From contig DASVEG010000029.1 in assembly GCA_036380695.1 (NCBI GenBank), positions 1 through 22,551 on the forward strand: a stretch of DNA of 22,551 nucleotides, given 5' to 3'. A model generated the notes under the pieces. The model ran no database searches. It was not told where the DNA came from and worked only from the letters and a program-made list of their open reading frames with translations. Source of the DNA: DASVEG01 sp036380695. GTDB lineage: Bacteria > Actinomycetota > Acidimicrobiia > Acidimicrobiales > CADCTF01. A program made the translations under genes and the position numbers. This document shows, in pieces, positions 6,998-15,960 of this stretch (position 1 is its first letter; each line of letters starts with the position of its first letter).

Positions 6998-7882
6998 TCA
7001 GCCGGGCGGGGCGGTGGTCGTCGTGCCGGGGTCGTTGGGGTCGACCGGTACCGCGCACGCGGGGATCTCGAGCGGGAACGTCGCCGCGTCGCCGACCACG
7101 ACCGACAGCGGCTGCTGGCCCGCTCGCCTGCACTCGAGGGTGAAGTTGGCGCGACCGTCGTCGCCGGTCGTCGCCGGGTTCGACGATCGCAGCGCCCACT
7201 CGCCCGCGCCGAACAGCTCCACCCGGGCACCCGCGAGCGGCGTCCCGCGGACGATCCCCTGCTCGTCGACGGTGCGGTCGACCACCTGGACGACGAGGTT
7301 GGCCGACTCGCGCAGCACCGGGGGCTTCGGAGCGATGTCGGAGGTGATGCCGACACCTTGGTAGAGCGTGAGCGTCAGCGTCATCGTCTTGCTCTCCTTG
7401 GCGTCGAGGAAGAAGACCTCGGGCGTCACCAAGGCGAGGTTGTCCGGCGCTTGCTTCCACGCCCTCAGCCGGTAACGCCCGCCGAGGATGCCGATGAAGG
7501 AAAACCTGCCGTCGGGCGCGGCGACGATGTCGACCGAGCCCGCCCCGTCGCCGACGAGCCGCTCGGCGCGGACGGTGGCTTGCGGGACCGGGCCGTTTGG
7601 CCCGACGACGGTGCCGGAGATCGTCGCCGTTCCCGGCTGGATCGCGATGGTCGTCGTCGTCCGCCCTGGCACCGGTTTCAACGCGATGCCGCTCAGGTCG
7701 ACGACCGTCGTGCTCGTCGTCTGCGGCACGCTCGGCGCTGGCGGCAACGGCGCCACCGCCCCCTTCGTGCACGCGGCCCCGACCAGCGCGAGCAGGGCGA
7801 GCGCCACCGCGACTGCCGTTCTGGGTGCAGAAACTCGCGCATAGCGCAGGTTTCTGCACCCAGAACGAGAAGGAGAGGGCAT
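6998..7882 (-). CDS. Putative lipoprotein with carboxypeptidase-regulatory/Cna B-like domain
   Basis: A 294-residue exported protein. After an arginine-containing N-region, AVAVALALLALVGAAC forms a hydrophobic segment ending in a cysteine within a loose lipobox, so it is probably anchored to the membrane outer face. A Pro/Thr-rich linker follows, then ATISGTVVGPNGPVPQATVRAERL and GRFSFIGILGGRYRLRAWK, the pattern of carboxypeptidase regulatory-like beta-sandwich domains, and a second related module (PLAGARVELFGAGEW ... DDGRANFTLEC). These are binding or structural domains without known catalysis. The tail is Thr/Pro-rich. ATG at 7882 lies seven bases after the ygfZ stop with a weak ribosome site. 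Codons 7-23 are made of a long DNA palindrome (7817-7867), so the N-region may be a recently altered sequence. Ligand and role are unknown. Confidence 0.7.
   Translation of the reverse strand: MPSPSRSGCRNLRYARVSAPRTAVAVALALLALVGAACTKGAVAPLPPAPSVPQTTSTTVVDLSGIALKPVPGRTTTTIAIQPGTATISGTVVGPNGPVPQATVRAERLVGDGAGSVDIVAAPDGRFSFIGILGGRYRLRAWKQAPDNLALVTPEVFFLDAKESKTMTLTLTLYQGVGITSDIAPKPPVLRESANLVVQVVDRTVDEQGIVRGTPLAGARVELFGAGEWALRSSNPATTGDDGRANFTLECRRAGQQPLSVVVGDAATFPLEIPACAVPVDPNDPGTTTTAPPG
7817..7867. repeat. Long palindrome with 18-bp perfect arms
   Basis: Left arm 7817-7834 (CGTTCTGGGTGCAGAAAC) is perfectly complementary to right arm 7850-7867. The 15-base loop contains GCGC-ATA-GCGC (7837-7847), so the whole can fold into one almost continuous hairpin. 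It lies in the coding sequence for the N-region of the lipoprotein signal peptide. The form is that of a mobile palindromic repeat or a strong transcript hairpin; it is not followed by a T-tract on either side. Confidence 0.85.
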
Positions 7883-7889
7883 GCGGGGG

Positions 7890-8674
7890 TCAGCGTAGGG
7901 GCGGCAGGGCTTCGATTCGCGCCATGCCGGGGCTACCGGCGACGTCGACCTGCGCGCCGTCGTCGACGGTGCGGCTGACGTAGGCGAGGGCCTGGTCGCC
8001 CGCGGCGGTGGTGACGGCACCGACGACCTTGCCGTCGGGAAGCGTCAGTGCGGCGCCGGCCCGCAGGTCGTCGCTGCCGGCGTCGGCCGTGACCCGGCGC
8101 AGGCGGCGCGGCACGTTGCGGCCCCTCGAGTCGATGCGGGCGACGAGCTCCTGCCCCGTGTAGCAACCCTTGGTGAAGCTGACCGAGACGTCGACGACGC
8201 CCGCTTCCTCCGGGATCGTGTCGGCCGTGAGCTCGCGGCCCATGGCCGGGATGCCGAGCCGCACGCGGAGCGCGTCCCAATCGGCCGGGGCGATCGCCGG
8301 CGCGTCGCCTGGCCCGTCGCGCACGGGTCCGATGGCCGCAAGCGGCGTCGCCGGGTCGGCGTCGGCGTCGACGCGGCACGGGCGTGGTCCCGCGAGCTCG
8401 ATCGTCGCCTTGACCCGCAGCTTGAACCGGTCGAGCCGCGCGACGACGGCGTCGCCGAACCCGTCGTCGACGTCGAGCACGAAGACGTCTGGCGCCTCGC
8501 GCGTCACCCGCACGAACGCGTCGACCTTGCCCTGGGGCTGGAGGACGAGCGACCACGCGGACTCGCCGTCGGCGAGCGCGGACACGTCCTGGGACAACTG
8601 GCCTTGGAGAAACGACGAGGCGTCCGGGCCACTCACCCGCACGACGTCGCGCAGGATCACCGGCGCGGCACCGG

Positions 8675-8678
<4 letters not shown>
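7890..8678 (-). CDS. ygfZ: YgfZ/GcvT-like folate-binding protein
   Basis: A 262-residue protein of the aminomethyltransferase-fold family that supports repair or assembly of iron-sulfur enzymes using folate. The diagnostic block KGCYTGQE is present at residues 170-177, containing the conserved cysteine, and the N-terminal half has SGPDASSFLQGQLSQDV and QPQGKVDAFVRV, both typical of YgfZ rather than of the glycine-cleavage T protein. Length is close to the bacterial norm for the shorter type. GTG at 8678 overlaps the trpE stop as GTGA (8675-8678), so it is translationally coupled to anthranilate synthase, though no metabolic link is obvious. The downstream lipoprotein gene begins seven bases after its stop. 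Confidence 0.88.
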
Positions 8679-10175
<1,497 letters not shown>

Positions 10176-10198
<23 letters not shown>

Positions 10199-10532
10199 GG
10201 AGATCGCGGTAGAAGCACGAGTAGTTGCCGGTGGCGCACGCGCCCTTGCCCTGCTGGTCGACGACGAACAGGAGGACGTCGGCGTCGCAGTCGACGTACG
10301 CCTCCTTCACGATCTGCACGTCGCCCGAGGTGTCGCCCTTGGCCCAGCGCTCCTGCCTCGATCGCGACCAATAGACCATCCGGCCGATGTCGAGCGTCTC
10401 GCGCAACGTCGTCTCGTTCATCCACCCGACCATCAGCACGCGACCGTCCGTGTCCTGCGCGATCGCGGGGATGAGGCCGCGGTCGTCGAAGGCCAGGTCG
10501 GCGAGCGCGGCGACGGGACGTTCGTCGCTCAC
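10176..10532 (-). CDS. hisI: Phosphoribosyl-AMP cyclohydrolase
   Basis: A 118-residue zinc enzyme that opens the purine ring of phosphoribosyl-AMP, the third step of histidine synthesis. GLIPAIAQDTDGRVLMVGWMN at the N-terminus, MVYWSRSRQERWAKGDTSG with its basic patch, VDCDADVLLFVV with the metal-binding Asp/Cys set, and CATGNYSCFYR with the further cysteines are all present. It is the single-domain form, without a fused HisE. GTG at 10532 overlaps the stop of the groES-like gene as GTGA (10529-10532). In this window it is separated from hisF by about 4 kb containing unrelated genes, so the his operon is split. trpE starts within its last 23 bases. Confidence 0.95.
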
Positions 10533-10858
10533 AGGTACAGCCCCGTGTGCTCGTCAATGCGCTCGGCCGCGACGGCGTGGATATCGCGTTCGCGCAGGAT
10601 CAGGTACTCGTCGCCGCGCACCTCGACCTCGTACCGGTCCTCGGGGCTGAACAGCACCGTGTCGCCCACCTCCACGCTCCGGACATGCGATCCCACCGCG
10701 ACGACGTCCGCCCACGCCAGCCGGCGGGACACCTGCGCGGTCGCGGGGATGAGGAGGCCACCCTTGCTCATCCGCTCACCCTCGCTGCCCGGCAGCTTCA
10801 CGAGGATGCGGTCGGCGAGCATCCGGATCGGATGCTTGGCGTCGTCCGCGGCGGCCAT
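10529..10858 (-). CDS. GroES-like co-chaperonin, no groEL beside it
   Basis: A 109-residue protein of the chaperonin-10 fold. IRMLADRILVKLPGSEGERMSKGGLLIPATAQ contains the first strand and the mobile loop with the hydrophobic GLLIP tip that contacts GroEL; VVAVGSHVRSVEVGDTVLFSPEDRYEVEVRGDEYLILRERDIHAV completes the beta barrel. Compared with classical GroES it has an Ala-Asp-rich N-terminal extension and a longer C-terminus, so it is probably a divergent paralogue. No groEL follows; instead hisI starts within its stop codon. ATG at 10858 is six bases downstream of TAACGT, a possible leaderless start, with a G-run in between. It may head the groES-like/hisI/trpE/ygfZ transcript. Fold assignment is sound; a chaperonin role is not proven. 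Confidence 0.8.
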   Translation of the reverse strand: MAAADDAKHPIRMLADRILVKLPGSEGERMSKGGLLIPATAQVSRRLAWADVVAVGSHVRSVEVGDTVLFSPEDRYEVEVRGDEYLILRERDIHAVAAERIDEHTGLYL

Positions 10859-10864
10859 CCCCCG

Positions 10865-10870
10865 ACGTTA
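10865..10870 (-). promoter_or_regulatory. Possible -10 box for groES-like/hisI/trpE operon
   Basis: TAACGT on the minus strand ends six bases before the ATG at 10858, which fits a leaderless start. No good -35 is visible. The 51-base gap (10859-10909) follows the FAH-like gene stop. Confidence 0.35.
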
Positions 10871-10909
10871 GGCGAGCGACCACCGGTAGCCCGACGGGTT
10901 CGCCGAGCT

Positions 10910-11671
10910 TCAGCGCGTCGGGACGATGTCGCTGTCGAGGTCGAGCTCGATGACGACCTCGGGCCGGAGGTCGACGTGGCGGCTGACGATGGGAGGGCCG
11001 CAACGCACGACGTCGCCGGGGTACAGGGTTCGCGCGCGGCTGGCGGCGGCCACGGCGCGGGCCACGGTCGACGGCAGCTCGGGTTCGTCGTCCGGCAACG
11101 AGTCGGGCCGGTGCAGGATGCAGGCCGACTCGGGCTGCGACGGCCGGACCGACGCCACGAAGGCGATCGTGCCCAACGCCTCGGGCGCCGTCACCGACGC
11201 CGCCGTCCGGCCGACGACCGCGAGGTACTCGGGCAGGTACGCCTGGCCGTCGGTGTGCAGCGCGACCACCGTCGACGAACCCGGCGACGCGACCGGCGTG
11301 GTCGCCCACGCGCCCATGGCTTCGCCCGACCAGCCCGCGGCCGGGGGGATGAGCGGGACGAGGCGAACCTCGCCCTTGAGCACGACGACCGGCTCGCCCG
11401 CCGGCCCTTCGAGGGCAGGCGTGACCGTGCGGCCCAGCCGGACGAGGCCGTCGCCCAACGCGTTCCACGCGTGGCGGCCGCCCTCGACGAAGCCGAGGAG
11501 GTCGGGCGGCGCCAGCGCGGTCGCGATTTCCTGAGCCCGACGGGGCTTCATGTGTCCCGTCATCGACACCAGGCACGCCAGGTGCACGTCGACCACGGTG
11601 TCCTCGCGGACGACGCCGAGCCGCGGCGTGTCCGGGGTGACCGTCGGATGACGATAGAGGCAGAGCTGCAA
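10910..11671 (-). CDS. Putative fumarylacetoacetate hydrolase-like protein
   Basis: A protein of about 253 residues if started at TTG 11671, which gives QLCLYRHPTVTPDTPRLGVVRED, similar to the opening strand of the FAH family, whose members hydrolyse or decarboxylate beta-diketo acids. The C-terminal ARTLYPGDVVRCGPPIV resembles the family's 'GDVV' turn. However the usual metal-binding acidic motifs (ExE and Asp) in the centre are not evident, so activity is doubtful. Earlier in-frame starts exist (ATG 11707, GTG 11734), but the -10-like TACAGT at 11733-11738 would place the transcript start below 11730, excluding GTG 11734. AGGAG and GGGGAA lie upstream of TTG. The gene has its own promoter with a palindromic operator, so it may be separately regulated. 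The family call is tentative. Confidence 0.5.
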   Translation of the reverse strand: MQLCLYRHPTVTPDTPRLGVVREDTVVDVHLACLVSMTGHMKPRRAQEIATALAPPDLLGFVEGGRHAWNALGDGLVRLGRTVTPALEGPAGEPVVVLKGEVRLVPLIPPAAGWSGEAMGAWATTPVASPGSSTVVALHTDGQAYLPEYLAVVGRTAASVTAPEALGTIAFVASVRPSQPESACILHRPDSLPDDEPELPSTVARAVAAASRARTLYPGDVVRCGPPIVSRHVDLRPEVVIELDLDSDIVPTR

Positions 11672-11732
11672 CGACTTCCCCGCTCCTCGGTAGGCGCCGC
11701 CGGGCATGCCCACGGTACGTGCTGACGCCGCC

Positions 11733-11761
11733 ACTGTACATGACTAGTCATCGCGAGTCAC
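11733..11761 (-). promoter_or_regulatory. Promoter with 12-bp palindromic operator before the FAH-like gene
   Basis: On the minus strand GTGACT (11756-11761) and TACAGT (11733-11738) are separated by exactly 17 bases. The spacer contains the perfect palindrome ATGACTAGTCAT (11740-11751). A dimeric repressor bound there would block RNA polymerase. The gap follows the stop of the kinase gene. The sequence layout is direct; the regulator is unknown. Confidence 0.5.
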
Positions 11762-11788
11762 GGACCCGCTCCGATCTTTGGCGCCCCG

Positions 11789-13360
11789 TCAGGCTGGCGC
11801 GTCGGCCGCCGGTAGGCGGATGCGGATGGTGGCGCCCATACCGTCGATGCCGTCGTCGACCCACGCGTCGCCGCCGTGGCGGGTGACGATCTTCTTCACG
11901 ATGGCGAGGCCGAGGCCCGATCCGGCGAAGCCTGCGCTCGCCACCCGTTGGAACATCTCGAACACCTTCGCCCGCTGGTCGGGGGCGATACCGACCCCGT
12001 TGTCGGCGACCGCCAGCTCGACCTCGTTGCCGTGCTGGCGCGCGTGCACGGTCACCTGGGGCGCCCGGCCCTCGGGGACGAACTTGATCGCGTTGGCGAG
12101 CAGGTTTTGCACGACCAGCGCGAGCTGCCCCCGGTCTCCGACGACCGCTGGCAGGTCGTCGCCGACCGTCACCTGCGCGCCGCGCTCGCTGACGGCGACG
12201 CTCAACGCGCCGAGCGCGTCGCCGACGATGTCGCCCAGCGCGATGTGCTCGCGCTTGCCCTCTCCGCTACCCGTACGTGCGTAGCGGAGGATGTCCTTCA
12301 CGAGGTTGCGCATCCGCTCGAGGCTGGTGACCGACGCCTCCAGCCACGCCTGGCCCTGCTCCGGAAGCTGCTCGCCGTAGTCGGTGCGCAACATGTCGAG
12401 GAAGCCGTACGCGACCTGCAGCGGCTGCGCGAGGTCGTGCGACGCGACCGCGGCGAAGCTGTCGAGCTCTTCGTTCGAGCGCAGGAGGTCGCGGTTCCGC
12501 CGCTCGAGCTGCGTCATCGCACGAGCGAGCGCGGCCTCCGTCTGCCGGCGGCTCGACACGTCCCTCGCGATGATCGAAGCACCGACGACCTCGCCGCCGT
12601 CGCCCCACACGGGCGACACCGTCAGGCTCACGTCGACCCGCGAGCCGTCCTTGCGCATGCGCACCGTCTCGTAGTGGTCGAGTCGTTCTCCCCTGACGAC
12701 CGACGCGAGGATCGTGTCGAGCTCGTCCGGGCGGTCGCGGGGCATGAGCATGGCGATCGAGTGCCCGACGGCCTCCTCGCTCGTGTACCCATAGAGGCGT
12801 TCCGCGGCCGGGTTCCACGAGACGATCGTGCCGTCGAGCGTCTTGCCGATCACCGCGTCGGCCGATGCTTCGACGATGGCGCGCAGCCACGCCGACGGCT
12901 CGAAGACGTCGACGGTCTGGACGGGCACCGGCAGCCGGCGGGCCGCACCCCTGCCCTTCCCGACGACCTCGAGCAGCGTCGCAGTCAGGTCGCGGTTGCT
13001 GACGCCCTTCTCGAGGACCGCTGCGGCGTGGTGGTGGACGTCGCCGAGCTTGCTCGCGAGGTTGTCGTAGCTCCCGCTGAGCACGACGACGGCGCCGCCG
13101 GGATGCCGCTCGCGAAGGATCGGGAGTACGTCCCACCCGCCCATGCCCGGAAGGTCGAGGTCGAGCAGGACGATGTCGGGACGCTCGCGCTCGACGACGT
13201 CGATGGCTTCTTCACCCGAGCCCGCGTAGCCCACGATGCGGAACCAGCCGCTCTCCTCCAGCAGGAAGCCGAGGATCTCCCGAATCTCGGGGACGTCGTC
13301 GACGATCACGACGGTGTGCGTTTCGGAAAGGGGCACGGGCACGCGCCCGCATGTTGCCAC
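11789..13360 (-). CDS. Receiver-PAS-histidine kinase signalling protein
   Basis: A 523-residue soluble two-component protein with an unusual order. Residues 15-125 form a receiver domain: VVIVDDVPE with acidic pair D21/D22, phospho-acceptor D67 in DIVLLDLDLPGMGGW, Ser95 and Lys118. Residues 158-275 are a PAS domain (IVEASADAVIGKTLDGTIV ... GEVVGASIIARDVSSRR). A coiled coil leads to the HisKA domain with SFAAVASHDLAQPL (His308), then HATPase_c with N423, ADNGVGI (452-458) and GSGLGLAIV. There are no membrane segments, so it senses an internal cue or interacts with other proteins. The listed start is GTG 13360; GTG at 13342 or 13336 would give a more usual short N-terminus. It lies seven bases after the CAP-protein stop and is probably co-transcribed. 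Phosphotransfer from H308 to its own D67 or to another regulator is possible. Confidence 0.9.
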   Translation of the reverse strand: MATCGRVPVPLSETHTVVIVDDVPEIREILGFLLEESGWFRIVGYAGSGEEAIDVVERERPDIVLLDLDLPGMGGWDVLPILRERHPGGAVVVLSGSYDNLASKLGDVHHHAAAVLEKGVSNRDLTATLLEVVGKGRGAARRLPVPVQTVDVFEPSAWLRAIVEASADAVIGKTLDGTIVSWNPAAERLYGYTSEEAVGHSIAMLMPRDRPDELDTILASVVRGERLDHYETVRMRKDGSRVDVSLTVSPVWGDGGEVVGASIIARDVSSRRQTEAALARAMTQLERRNRDLLRSNEELDSFAAVASHDLAQPLQVAYGFLDMLRTDYGEQLPEQGQAWLEASVTSLERMRNLVKDILRYARTGSGEGKREHIALGDIVGDALGALSVAVSERGAQVTVGDDLPAVVGDRGQLALVVQNLLANAIKFVPEGRAPQVTVHARQHGNEVELAVADNGVGIAPDQRAKVFEMFQRVASAGFAGSGLGLAIVKKIVTRHGGDAWVDDGIDGMGATIRIRLPAADAPA

Positions 13361-13367
13361 CCTTACG

Positions 13368-14276
13368 TCAGCTGGGCTGTGACTCCCGGCGTCGCGTCAT
13401 GCGCCGCAGCCGCACGGCCGTGGCGCCAAAGAGCGCACATGCGACGATCCACGCGAGGTAGGGGCCGGTCCGGCTCGTATCGGCGTCACGCGGGTGCGGC
13501 CGCACGCCACTCGCGAGCTCCTCGCCATTACCGCTGTCCTCCGCTCCCGACGCACCGGATGCGACGGACGCGGCCTCCACGACCTCGCCTAACTCCGAGG
13601 GGGTCGCAGTCGATGCGCCGGCGTCGCGCGCCGTCTCTGGCACAGGCGCAGGCTCTGGTGGGGGCGGCGCGGCAGTCGTCGTCGGCGCGGCCGTCGTCGG
13701 GGGTGTCGTCGTCGGAGGCGCCGGGGGCTTCACCGGCGCGGGCTTCACCGGCGCGGGCGCGGGTGCGGGCGCAGGCGCGGCCGTCGTGGGCGGCGGCGCG
13801 GGCGCGACCGCGGCGAGCTGGACGAAGTCCTGCGTCACCCACCAGCCGGTCGGGCCGAGGACGGCCGCGATGCCGACCTGGTGGAACCTCGTGCTCAGGA
13901 TGTTGGCGCGGTGCCCGGGGCTGTTCATCAGCCGGCGGTGCGAGTCCTCGAGGTCGGGGTTGAACGCGACGTTCTCGCCCACGAAGCTCGCACCGGCGCG
14001 CTGCTTGCTCGCCGGCGTGAACCATCCGTTGTTGTGGGCGAGCGTGTCGGTGTCCGACATGTGGGCCGACCACGACTGCGCCACCTCGACCGCGACCGCG
14101 TTGACGCCGAGCGGGGCGAGCCCGTGCGCGACGCGCTCCTGGTTGATCAGCACGAGCAGCCTCGCGGCTGCGGAGTGGTCGGGCGGTGCGGCGGCGCCGG
14201 CCGGCGTGGCGGTAGCGACGAGGACAGCGAACGCGACGGCGACGACCGCAGCAATCGCGCTCGCCCCCCGACCCAT
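13368..14276 (-). CDS. Secreted CAP/SCP-domain protein with C-terminal membrane anchor
   Basis: A 302-residue exported protein. Residues 1-29 are a signal peptide. Residues 35-155 form the CAP (cysteine-rich secretory protein/SCP) domain: LLVLINQERVAHGL, SWSAHMSDTDTLAHNNG with H81, GENVA with E101, NSPGHRANIL with H122 and WWVTQDFV, the conserved cavity residues of the bacterial form. A long Pro/Ala/Thr linker (about 158-215) spans the wall, followed by an acidic low-complexity region, a transmembrane segment (YLAWIVACALFGATAV) and an Arg-rich cytoplasmic tail. It would thus display the CAP domain on the cell surface. Bacterial CAP proteins have no settled activity. It is followed by a receiver-PAS-kinase gene seven bases downstream, suggesting a link between surface and signalling. 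Confidence 0.88.
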   Translation of the reverse strand: MGRGASAIAAVVAVAFAVLVATATPAGAAAPPDHSAAARLLVLINQERVAHGLAPLGVNAVAVEVAQSWSAHMSDTDTLAHNNGWFTPASKQRAGASFVGENVAFNPDLEDSHRRLMNSPGHRANILSTRFHQVGIAAVLGPTGWWVTQDFVQLAAVAPAPPPTTAAPAPAPAPAPVKPAPVKPPAPPTTTPPTTAAPTTTAAPPPPEPAPVPETARDAGASTATPSELGEVVEAASVASGASGAEDSGNGEELASGVRPHPRDADTSRTGPYLAWIVACALFGATAVRLRRMTRRRESQPS

Positions 14277-14335
14277 GGCATACCTGTCGGTGCGTCCGGT
14301 TCGTGCCGTGAGCCTCCACGCCCGAACTTCAGCCG

Positions 14336-14468
14336 TGCTTCAGCCTCGGCGCCTGCGCCCGCCGTCCGCCGTTCGCCCCGCTCGCTGTGTGCCGCTTGTG
14401 GCCACGAACCGGGCCGTCACCCCACTTCGTGGCCACAAGCGACGGAGGGGCTGCTTCAGCCTCGGCGC
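14336..14468. repeat. Inverted repeat with 16-bp arms inside a 17-bp direct repeat
   Basis: In the 199-base gap between hisF and the CAP gene (14277-14475), TGCTTCAGCCTCGGCGC occurs at 14336-14352 and again at 14452-14468. Between the copies, CGCTTGTGGCCACGAA (14393-14408) is perfectly complementary to 14426-14441 with a 17-base loop. The layout suggests a small inserted or duplicated element. The hairpin may also end the his operon transcript, though no U-tract follows on the minus strand. No gene was seen in the gap. Confidence 0.8.
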
Positions 14469-14475
14469 GGCTGCG

Positions 14476-15258
14476 TCAGCCGCGCGGCACGGGCCGGACG
14501 ACCTGGCCGGCCGCCATGAGCGCGTCCTTCGCCTCCGCCACGGTGTACTCGGCGAAGTGGAAGATCGACGCAGCGAGTACGGCGTCTGCTCCGCCGTCCC
14601 TCGCGCCTTCGACGAGGTGGTCGAGCGAGCCGACGCCGCCGCTCGCGATCACCGGGATCGAGCAGGCATCGACCACGGCCTTCGTCAGCTGGATGTCGTA
14701 GCCGTCCCTCGTGCCGTCCCGGTCCATCGACGTGAGCAAAATCTCGCCCGCGCCCAGCTCTTGCACCCGCGCCGCCCACTCCACGGCGTCGATCCCGGTC
14801 GGCCTCCGGCCGCCGTGGGTGTGGACGTCGAACGCGGGGCCGTCGCCCCCCGCTGGCCGGCGCCGAGCGTCGATGGCGACGACGACGCATTGCGCGCCGA
14901 ACTCCGACGCGATCTCGCTCACCACCTCCGGCCGCTCGACGGCCGCGGTGTTGACGCCGACCTTGTCGGCACCGGCCCGCAGCATGCGCCGCGCGTCTTC
15001 GACCGACCGGATGCCGCCGCCGACGGTCAACGGGATGAAGACCTGCTCCGCGGTGCGGCGGACGGCGTCGAGCAGGGTGTCCCGCTCCTCGTGGGACGCA
15101 GTGATGTCGAGGAAGACGACCTCGTCCGCGCCCTGCTCGTCGTAGCGCTGTGCGAGCAACGCGGGGTCGCCAGCCTCTCGCAGGTCGACGAACTGCACCC
15201 CCTTGACGACGCGACCGCAGTCGACGTCGAGGCAGGGGATGACCCTCACGGTGCGCAT
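14476..15258 (-). CDS. hisF: Imidazole glycerol phosphate synthase, cyclase subunit
   Basis: A 260-residue (beta/alpha)8 barrel that, with HisH, converts PRFAR and ammonia to imidazole glycerol phosphate and AICAR. RVIPCLDVDCGRVVKGVQF carries catalytic D11, CVVVAIDARR carries catalytic D130, and LTVGGGIRS and PVIASGGVGSLDH are the two phosphate-binding loops; FVDLREAGDP and GAGEILLTSMDRDGT are other family blocks. Length is standard. ATG at 15258 overlaps the end of hisA by 13 bases. It is the last gene of the contiguous his block; the next his gene, hisI, lies about 4 kb further along after unrelated genes. Confidence 0.96.
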   Translation of the reverse strand: MRTVRVIPCLDVDCGRVVKGVQFVDLREAGDPALLAQRYDEQGADEVVFLDITASHEERDTLLDAVRRTAEQVFIPLTVGGGIRSVEDARRMLRAGADKVGVNTAAVERPEVVSEIASEFGAQCVVVAIDARRRPAGGDGPAFDVHTHGGRRPTGIDAVEWAARVQELGAGEILLTSMDRDGTRDGYDIQLTKAVVDACSIPVIASGGVGSLDHLVEGARDGGADAVLAASIFHFAEYTVAEAKDALMAAGQVVRPVPRG

Positions 15259-15947
15259 GCGGCCACCGCCTCTTCGACCGTGAACCGTCCTTCGTACAGC
15301 GCCCGCCCGACGATCACGCCGGCGACCCCTGTGTCGCGCAGCACGCACAGGTCGTCGAGCGAGCCGACGCCCCCGCTGGCGACGACGGGCACGGGCGTGG
15401 CCTCCACGAGGGCGCGGTACCCGTCGACGTCCGGCCCGACGAGCATGCCGTCGCGCGTGATGTCGGTGACGACGAACGCACCCACGCCCGCCGACTCGAA
15501 CCGCCGGACGACGTCGACCAACTGCTCCCCCGTGCCCTGCTCCCACCCCCGCACCTTGATCTCGCCCTGCCAGTGGTCGAGCCCGACGGCAACGCGCGTG
15601 CCGTGCCGTTCGATCGCTCTCACCACCGCGTCGGGATCGCTCATGGCGACGCTGCCGAAGACGATGCGCGCGAAGCCCGCGTCGAGCAACGAGTCGTCGC
15701 GCACGCCGCCACCTGCCTGTACGGGGACGCCGACGGCGGCCGCGATCGCGGTCGCGATGTCGCGGTTCGAGCCTTGGCCGCGCGCGGCGTCGAGGTCGAC
15801 GACGTGGATCCACGGCGCACCGGCGGCTTCGTACGCCTTCGCCACCGCGACGGGATCGTCGCTGTACACGGTCTCCTTCGCGAAGTCGCCCTGGTGCAGG
15901 CGGACGCAGCGCCCGCCGCGCAGGTCGATCGCGGGCAGGAAGTCCAT
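15246..15947 (-). CDS. hisA: ProFAR isomerase (HisA, possibly PriA-like)
   Basis: A 233-residue (beta/alpha)8 barrel that isomerises ProFAR to PRFAR in histidine synthesis. FLPAIDLRGGRCVRL contains catalytic D8, FVVTDITRDGML contains catalytic D162, and QAGGGVRDD and VVASGGVGSLDDL are the phosphate loops. The KVRGWEQGTGEQL loop has the tryptophan seen in HisA and in the bifunctional actinobacterial PriA. Because a separate trpF exists nearby, a strict HisA role is plausible, but PriA-type bifunctionality cannot be excluded from the sequence. ATG at 15947 gives the usual N-terminus; GTG at 15950 is next to it. It starts 13 bases after the hisH stop and overlaps hisF by 13 bases. Confidence 0.94.
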   Translation of the reverse strand: MDFLPAIDLRGGRCVRLHQGDFAKETVYSDDPVAVAKAYEAAGAPWIHVVDLDAARGQGSNRDIATAIAAAVGVPVQAGGGVRDDSLLDAGFARIVFGSVAMSDPDAVVRAIERHGTRVAVGLDHWQGEIKVRGWEQGTGEQLVDVVRRFESAGVGAFVVTDITRDGMLVGPDVDGYRALVEATPVPVVASGGVGSLDDLCVLRDTGVAGVIVGRALYEGRFTVEEAVAACAP

Positions 15948-15960
15948 CACCCGGCGCCCG

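Noticed and set aside
14393..14441. Inverted repeat as an intrinsic terminator of the his operon
   Set aside because: The stem is strong but no U-tract follows on the minus strand and a direct repeat frames it; termination is possible but not supported enough to call.
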